Assembly (NCBI GenBank): GCA_022605405.1
Contig: JABYQQ010000017.1
Location: forward strand, 1 to 64,000
Direction of reading: 5' to 3'
Origin: Earliella scabrosa
Taxonomy: Eukaryota; Basidiomycota; Agaricomycetes; Polyporales; Polyporaceae
DNA length: 64,000 bases
The notes under the pieces are model-generated. The model did no database searches. It was not told where the DNA came from and saw only the letters and a program-made list of their open reading frames with translations. Below are positions 57,298 through 64,000 of the stretch, piece by piece. Every line of letters starts with the position of its first letter. Position 1 is the stretch's first letter. The position numbers and the translations under genes are program-made.

Positions 57298-58285
57298 GAG
57301 GGGCTATGGGACGACCGCGGGGGCGTTTGCATTTCTTATGTATTCCTGGTTGGCCTACGATGTCCAGCTTGAGACTCATTCTCAGGGGAGACTGGATAAC
57401 GACAGCGTTAATGCGGACGTCCGTGTCCGCCACCAACTGGCGTAGGCGCGTCACTGCCCCGTAACGATGATGGGGTCTACTTGCTGTAGATCATCACGAT
57501 AGGACGTCGGGTTGGCAATATCCCTCCTGGCTAGAAGGGATCCCATGAGCTCGAGATAGGTTGTTCTGCCATAGGACGTTGCGAAGTTGCAGAGCAGACT
57601 CGGAGCGAGAAATTTGAGCGCGGACTGCCGGTCCGGAGCATCCGGCGCTCCGCCCATCGCGATGAGCGCTGTGTACTCGTTCCCTGGCCACGTCCACATC
57701 CGCCTCCAAAGGACTTCGTCGACGCCGATGGTCGATGACTTGCAGCTATCCTCGCGTTCAATGACACTTAGTACCGAAGTGCTGACCCGTGGCGGCCGAA
57801 CCCCTCACAACGCGCTCAGGCTTCTGGTCTCCCTCCATCACACATGGCTGCCACTGTACAGTGAGTGTCCTTCCTATGACACGTACATGTTTCGGGATCT
57901 TATTGCCACCTTCCAGGCGTGCATTCGGGCTGTTGGCTTTCCACGGCCTCTATTTGCCAATGCGTCATCGCGTCATCAGCGAAACCCGAACCTTGGTGGG
58001 CGCTGTATGACCCGTCAACGTCTCCCCAATCTGGCGCCAGGGCATCTGTTTCCAAGCAGGAACTCGCTCGTCACCGGTTCACCGCCAACTCTATTCTCAC
58101 ACGTGGACTGGGACATGCCGCGTACGTCAGCATCCGTGCCAGCAATAGCGTGTAGACGACGTTCGACGCTACGGCCTGGGCGCCAGGGCCATAAGACCTC
58201 TCCATCTCTAGCTATAGCCCTTGCTACCACCGAGGGCCGCAACATCGTTGACTCCACCTCCGCATCGTCTGGTGACTCGTAGGCT
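57298..58285. promoter_or_regulatory. Intergenic region of divergent membrane-protein/hydrolase pair
   Basis: It carries the promoters of the genes starting at 57297 (minus) and 58286 (plus). The left 170 bp are duplicated at 51279-51470. A plus-strand frame (57587-58282) is open, but its residues show no domain, start context or paralogue, so I leave it out. Confidence 0.5.
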
Positions 58286-60277
58286 ATGCGAACCCTCCAG
58301 GCTATCGCCATTGCTGTCGCCTCCGTGCTCACAGGTGGTCACTACACCGGCCATATCCAGCTTCCGTTCCTCTCCCAGCGCCCAGACTCTGCTCAGAGCG
58401 ACGCCGAGCGATGGAGTTGCAGGCCGTTCCTTCCCAACCTGTTCTCTGAAACGCCTCCCACCGCTGCTCATGCTGCAGTACGCAAAGCTGCGCAGTCGGT
58501 CGACGACTTCTTCACTCGGAGGTTCTCCCGTGGCGACATCGACAGTCTCTCCGTCGCGGTCGTCACCTCCAATGGGACGCTGTACGAGAAGAACTTCGGG
58601 GTGATGAGAGGGAACGAGTCCGACACTTCGCCTCCGACGAACAGCCATTCGATGTATCGCATCGCGTCGGTGTCCAAGCTCTTCACGGCCTTGGAGGGTC
58701 TGATACTGGAGCGTAAAGGAATCATCTCATGGTACGTCTGACTCCACCATTCACGCGCGCGTGGGCTGAGCGACGTCCGGTAGGGATGATCCTGTCTCGA
58801 AGTACATCCCAGACTTCAAGTATCGTCTGGATGGTCTGGATCCCGACAGCCCGGCGCCGTCTCATGAAGACACTCCAATGACTCTCTACCAGCTTGTCAC
58901 GCACACGTCGGGACTCGGGAGAGACTGGCCGCCCGGGACGGTCGCGAACTGGCCACACAGCATGTTCGGAGGAGGACCCCCGCCAACTAACGGGAACCCC
59001 TTCCCATCTCACCAGGCGCTGTTCAACGCGATCGGACGCCACCACCTGACCTCTCCTCCTGCGTCCTACCCTGCGTACTCGAACACGGGCGTCGGACTGT
59101 TGGGCGTAGCACTGGCTGCGGCAAGCAGCGCTGCTGCCGGAGATGCCTCTGCGATGAGCTACGCCGACCTCCTCCAGCGTGACCTCTTTGGCCCAATGGG
59201 TATGAACGGCAGCCACTTTGTGACCACGGACGCAAACAAACACCTGGTCGTCGTCCCTTCCCTAGCACCCGAGGTTGCTGTACGTCCTCAGTCTGACCTT
59301 CTATTGCCTGTCCGCGCGTGCGACTGACTCGTGTCTCAGGATCAAGACTTCCTCGACGCCATGAACCCGGCCGGCGGCCAGTTCTCCTCCCTCTCCGACT
59401 TCATCACCGTCACGCAGACGCTCCTCAACGCTCAGCATCCCAAGAGCCAGATCTCCCCCTACGCGCTCGACAAGTGGCTGCAGACCGTGCACGCGTTCGA
59501 GGAGGACGACTGGACCGAGGTCGGGTTCATCTGGGAGATCATCAAGGCGCGCGACTCGAACGGCCGCCTGCGCAAGATCTACTGGAAGCGTGAGTTACTT
59601 GCATTTCGTCGTCCGATGTCCTTGTATGCGCTCCTCCATCTGACCTCGTTTTCCTGGCAGTGGGCGCCATGGCGGGGTACCACACCGCGATCGCGTTCCA
59701 CCCGGGTACAGGATACGGCGTCGTCGTGCTCATGGGCGGACACTACCCCGACGCCGCGAAGCTCGCGTACGACGCGTTCGAGATCTTCCAGCCCGCGATC
59801 GACACCGCGCTCGCGGACCTGGCGACCGAGCTCTACGCCGGCGCATGGGTCGACGCCGACGGCTCCGTGCAGAAGAAGTCGTCTGCGCGCGTCGTCGTCG
59901 AGAAGGGCACCCTGTACATCGAGCAGTTCGAGCTCGAGGGCGTGGACGCGCTGAAGAACTTTGGCGCACCGGGGCGGCTCGCGCTCCGTTCGAGCATGCG
60001 GAGGGACGAGTTCAGGTAGGTCTTGCTCGTACTCGTCAGTCGGCGAGGGTTCGGAATGCGCATATATGCTGACCGTCATGTCGTTTTGTGCAGGATTGAC
60101 ACGGGGATTCCGGGATACAACGGCGTGAAGCATATGGGTTGCTACCCGTACTGGAACGGCCAGGACCTCTGGGGCGTACGCAACAACGCGGCGATCAACG
60201 CGATATACTTCACGGGGGCGGGGAAGGATCGGAGGCTCCATGTCCCATCTTTGTCGCTCGCTCTGAAGCGGGCGTGA
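58286..60277 (+). CDS. Serine beta-lactamase-like hydrolase, intact paralogue
   Basis: Exons 58286-58731, 58784-59279, 59340-59589, 59661-60015 and 60094-60277 give 576 aa. The N-terminus (MRTLQAIAIAVASVLTGG) is a signal or anchor sequence. The beta-lactamase/PBP-type active site is complete in sequence: S128-V-S-K131 (nucleophile and general base) and Y247-S-N249. A HPGTGYGVVVL strand stands near the place of the third (KTG-type) motif. The C-terminal ~150 residues (VVEKGTLYIEQFEL, NGVKHMGCYPYWNGQDLW) form an extra domain. The protein is likely extracellular or membrane-anchored, acting on an unknown ester, amide or lactone. Five introns' worth of fungal splicing argues against recent bacterial transfer. 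It is head to head with the seven-helix gene at 57297. Confidence 0.85.
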
Positions 60278-61499
60278 TGTTGAGCGGCCTCGCGGACGTC
60301 GTAGTATGTATGTGGCACAGATGTGTGGTCAGCGTCGTTATTCACTCGGCAGCTTGGGACTCGTGGTGCGCTCATAATGCTTGGGATTGGTTTTCATTGT
60401 GAGGACGTTTCGTTGTGAGGACGGGTTGAGCGAACGCTCGCGATCTCGTTGAATGATACCAGGTACAGGTGCATCCTACAAAGGACGCGAGAGAAGATGT
60501 GGACCGTGTCCCCCTCCCTTGTCATTTTCCATTCCCCGCACTCTCCGAGACCGGCTGCGCTGGTCTCATGAGCAGACCAGGAGGTGCACCGGTCGAAGCC
60601 GACCGCCTAGTACGGATCTAGTGCTCGCACTCGTGAAGGAGAACTATGAGCCCCTGACAGCCTGGGGTCTTCCAGATGCTACCGACCGCGAGGTACTCGT
60701 TGGCGGGGCAAGAGTCGACGAGCGAAGAGCGACTCGTGTTCGATTCGGGAGTCTCGGTCAGTACGCGTAGGGGCAGGGTGGTATGATCGGACCCTTGCGG
60801 AAGGAGCAAACTGGTGCCAGTCATGCAACTGTGTGGCGAGCAGACTGGCCGCACTACGGTATCCTCGGGCATCAGCACCAGTAACAGTTTGATTCTCATC
60901 CATATGGCACTACGCTCAGATACACGATATACAAGTTGAATGCCTCCTGAAGAGCCCATCGTATACCCCCATGGGCCATACTGCCTTCGCTATGACTGAT
61001 GAGGTACCTATATGGTCAGGCCAACGTGGACACGCGCGTACGAGCACAGGAGTCAGGAGACATACACGAGCTACTTCCTATCTCCGGTCTCAATGTCCAT
61101 GCTAATGTCTTCGGTGGAAATGCCGTGCACGAGATCGGGCTTCCTCGTAGTGAACTCGAATGCCGCAGACGAGTCCTCTCTAATGATAGCATCCATCTGG
61201 GGGCAGCGACGAGAACGTCACATGTGTCAGTGATAGTAGAGGTACAGAGTCTGCAAAAGCCTCTCACAGTGCGGCGCGGACTCATATGGAGCATACGCGG
61301 TGACACGGGCCCAGCCGAAGCGTCTCGTCGACTGTCTGGTTGGATGCTGAATCCAAACGGCGACGTCTCAAGCAGCGGGCCGGTGCACTTCGCCTTCAGG
61401 GAGTGTCGAGAGTTCAGTCTAGTATCACATCCGTTCAGTAAGCTTTTAATGCGGTAGGAGAGCACCTACGCAGCCAGGAGTGTGTTGGCATACACTGAC
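60278..61499. other. No recognised gene
   Basis: Short frames on both strands without family resemblance or splice logic; downstream flank of the hydrolase gene. Confidence 0.45.
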
Positions 61500-62230
61500 A
61501 AATCGGGAAATGGATGTCAATGGTGCCCACGGAGGGTAAGCGAAGATGAACGACATACTCTTGGTCCCGGGTATCCCTATTCCGATGTAGATAAGGTCTG
61601 CAGGCCGAATGAATGCCTGCAAAGCTCGTCAGCTGATGCTGTAACACCAGTACGACAGCCTTACGAAGAGCAGAGACAGCAAGTTGAAGACACTGTCGCA
61701 AATGTCTTTGTGAGTACAGCTGCCGCTTCGATCGACTAGAAGAGCACGGCTTACCCCGTCAAGAGACCTGAGAGAGCCGTCATCGTGAGCCGTCTCGACC
61801 GGTAAGCTTTGTCCTTGTTCTCTCACCAGTATTCATCGAGTACATGATCATGACGTCGAGCATGGAGTCCGTCCTGCATAGGAGACTCAACAGACTGAAC
61901 TCGAACCAGCGAGTACTGAGAGTACCCACCGTTTAACTCCAGTACGATTTTGCCGAAGAACGTGGATTAGTACGATTGTGAGCAGTATGTCGGCAGTGAC
62001 GGCCATGGTGGAGCCGGTAGAGACAAGCCACTGGAGCGCGGTAAGGTCAATGCTTGAGAGGCGGGATGATTGCAGTAGGAATTGTGAATCTGAGATGGGA
62101 GGTAAGTCCTTGATACAAATGACAATAAGACGGAGCCAATCGTACGCTTTCGTGGTCGCAGCTAGGGTAGCGGAGTTAGTGACGTCCCACCGGGTGCGAA
62201 TCGTGGGGATCGCAGCGTACGAGAGGTCTA
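61500..62230 (-). pseudogene. DUF6534-like membrane protein fragment
   Basis: On the minus strand, WLVSTGSTMAVTADILLTIV then LIHVLRQNRTGVKR, spliced at CG|GTGGGT...TGCAG|GACGG to TDSMLDVMIMYSMNTG and then LLTG. This is the hallmark of the basidiomycete seven-helix family I know as DUF6534 (D-x-L-x-(T/I), then KTD...YT.NTGLLT). Further pieces DICDSVFNLLSLLF and FIRPADLIYIGIGIPG follow through likely introns. The N-terminal helices are absent, the end lacks the usual LYxNSxLAxLN motif, and it abuts the tail of a transporter gene, so it is probably a remnant. Confidence 0.5.
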
Positions 62231-62269
62231 CGCCTGCACCTCCGCCCTCGAGGGAGGCAAGGAACTAGG

Positions 62270-63930
62270 CGGGTACTAAGGTGTTGCGAGAGCTCGTTCT
62301 GGAGAACCGATGCGCCAATTGCGATGCCCCACACCTGGCAAAGAATCGGTGACTCATGCGAGAGATTGTGAAACGTGGAGGACGCACCCCTGCAAACGAG
62401 CGGCAGAACGCGAAGAACGCGAGCGCATGTGCGTTCTCAGACACGGGTAGAGGAGATAGCACGGGGAAGTACGTGACAGCTGCAGCGCGATTGAGACGGA
62501 GGGACTCAGTCTCATACGAACAGAATGTGATGAGTAAGAACGGACGCACCGTACAGGATGCCGGCACCCGCGCCCATGAGGACGGGCCACCCAACACCTT
62601 GCGCAAGTGGGCTATCCGCGCCCACCGTGGGGAAGCAGCCCATGCCGACAATGAACAACACCCAGCCGAGCCAGAGTTGCGGACGGTAGACATTGAGGGC
62701 GGTCACGGAGACTCCAGAGATGATGACGATGGGGCCCATGGAGATGGATAGCCCAAGCATATCTACGGCAGACCGGATAGGGGAGGCGTCTTTGCAGGAT
62801 TGGAAGTACGTTGGAAGGTAGTCTGCCCAGGCGGCGTGCCGTCAGTTCCTCGAAAGATGGGATGCGAGAAGTAGACGGACGCACAGACGACGGCGAGACC
62901 AAGTAACGGAGTGATGAAGGTTTGTATGTACCTATCACATCTCCATAAGCTCCGACGGTCTCAGGCCGAGCGACGCATACTAACCCGCTGACACTGGTAC
63001 GATTTTGAAGAAGAGAGATTGGAACCTGCGGAGTGACATGGGTATGACATACCACAAACAATCAATGAGGAAGCGCACTATTGGGTTCGTTGCCAGGGTA
63101 GCCTCGTAGACGAAGAATGCGACAAGGCCGCACAATCCAACAATGAGCGGGGGGCCATAACACGGGCGGAAGACCAGGAATATACGACGCCGCCCCATGT
63201 GAGTCCGATGACTACTGCAGCGGTCGACGATATGACTAAGACATTGCCGCTGTGAGCATTATTGTTCGTTAGTCTCTACTCGTGTGCGCGCGTCATAGAC
63301 ACTTGAGCTTACATCCAGTCCATACGTCCCAGCTTGCTCTTGAGCATGCCTGTAGGCACGAGAAGCTTGAGAAAGACAAAGACCATCGCAAACGCGACAC
63401 CACACATAGGAAGATTAAGATCTAGGTCAGGGAGTCAGGTTCAGCTACCACACGGCTCATAGGGAGATACTACTGACAGAACAGCCATCGCCATTGACCC
63501 TGACCCCTGGCCGCCAGTGATCCTCCAACAGCTGGTCCAATTGCTGACGCTACCGCCCAGACTCTATCAATACATGTCAGTCAATGAACGAGAGTCAGGA
63601 GTGCCCATACGCACAATCCAATCAGCCCGTTTTACGCTCCACGCTCACGCAGAGGCACAAGGTCAGAAACAACGATAGAAGAGATTGAAAGAATAGCGCC
63701 TCCTCCAAGTCCCTGAACGGCTGCAATCAGCGTAAGTGTCTCCAAGCCGTTATTACCAAAGTCGTGCGCTTACTTCGCCGCCGTCGATGCGAGCGCGTAC
63801 GCCGCACCCACCCAGACGAAGTCGTCTCCATGATGTAGCTCGTTGATGATGACCGGGAGGGCGCTACCAGTATCATCCCACTTCCTCCTCCCCACAAGGC
63901 TGCGCTGCAATAAGTATCTAAATGAACCTA
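62270..63930 (-). pseudogene. MFS drug-type transporter, decayed
   Basis: Recognisable minus-strand pieces in order: ALPVIINELHHGDDFVWVGAAYALAST, VQGLGGGAILSISSIVVSDLVPLRER, IGPAVGGSLAA with WRWLF, LVGLCGLVAFFVYEATLATNPIV, SLLQNRTSVSG, YFQSCKDASPIRSAVDMLGLSI, GVGWPVLMGAGAGILYG, and YFPVLSPLPVSENAHALAFF. These fit the 14-helix major facilitator drug/siderophore group. Lesions: an in-frame TAA right after LVPLRERGA (about 63628), loss of the second helix region between ALASTA and VQGLGGG, no recognisable N-terminus before 63930, and a tail that runs into the DUF6534-like fragment. The 5' end may extend past the window. Confidence 0.65.
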
Positions 63931-64000
63931 GGGAGGAACTCACGCAAGACATCAACGACTTACAAGAGGCTCCTCTAACTATGCTCTGAGCATGGAAGTC

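Noticed and set aside
57587..58282. 231-codon plus-strand frame upstream of the hydrolase
   Set aside because: No paralogue at the equivalent place of the mirror-image pair, no recognisable domain, and it occupies a divergent promoter region.
58286..60277. Recent bacterial transfer of the beta-lactamase-like gene
   Set aside because: The gene has several introns at positions shared with its paralogue and a fungal-type C-terminal extension; nothing points to recent transfer.

Overview
The window is nuclear DNA of a basidiomycete fungus, most likely an Agaricomycete (order not determinable from the sequence; Polyporales is a guess). The evidence is GC-rich genes split by many introns of about 50-80 bp with GTRNGN...YAG borders, several Agaricomycete-type multi-pass membrane proteins, and a KDZ-type DNA transposon with its TET/JBP companion gene. 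All gene models below were spliced by hand: exon joins were accepted when reading frame, splice borders and similarity to paralogues in the window agreed.

The central feature is a 35,013-bp transposon at 9939-44951. It has 72-bp imperfect terminal inverted repeats (TIRs, 59/72 identical), a perfect 7-bp target-site duplication (GTATGCG), and subterminal arrays of an AAATATTT motif in opposite orientation at the two ends. It sits in the fourth coding exon of a host serine beta-lactamase-like gene, whose two halves lie outside the ends (N-terminal half 44952-46427, C-terminal half 9436-9938, minus strand) and are still in frame with each other. An intact paralogue of the disrupted gene lies at 58286-60277.

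Inside the element, left to right: subterminal array; a divergent-HMG protein (11099-14626, minus); two paralogous orphan genes with SUMO-interaction-like tails (15580-16713 and 18018-19175, minus) flanking a short ORF related to the HMG-gene N-terminus; an orphan Agaricomycete gene (20309-22455, plus); the KDZ transposase with CxC2-like zinc cluster (22624-26730, plus, 10 exons, no disruption seen); a TET/JBP 2-oxoglutarate/Fe(II) dioxygenase (26757-28486, minus) meeting the transposase tail to tail 26 bp away; an acidic coiled-coil protein; a Lys/Glu-rich protein with a Cys cluster; three tandem paralogous orphan genes (33660-36511); a small disordered protein; two paralogous 90-91 aa micro-genes (38427-38962 and 41547-42069); two GC-rich minisatellite blocks, one a 40-bp array; and the right subterminal array. 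The arrangement suggests that transposase, TET/JBP and HMG-type DNA-binding protein travel as one unit with about ten accessory genes.

Outside the element, the host DNA carries a multigene family of seven-helix-like membrane proteins (8156-9219, 48049-49298, 56046-57297, plus a fragment near 51100-51280). Two of them are arranged head to head with a beta-lactamase gene in mirror image (disrupted gene/48049 gene and 56046 gene/58286 gene). A 940-aa orphan gene lies at 52454-55609, and a decayed MFS transporter followed by a DUF6534-like fragment is at the right edge. The left 9 kb holds the last codons of an upstream gene, a second divergent-HMG gene (1498-4566) homologous to the one in the element, and tandem repeats (101-bp and 19-bp units).
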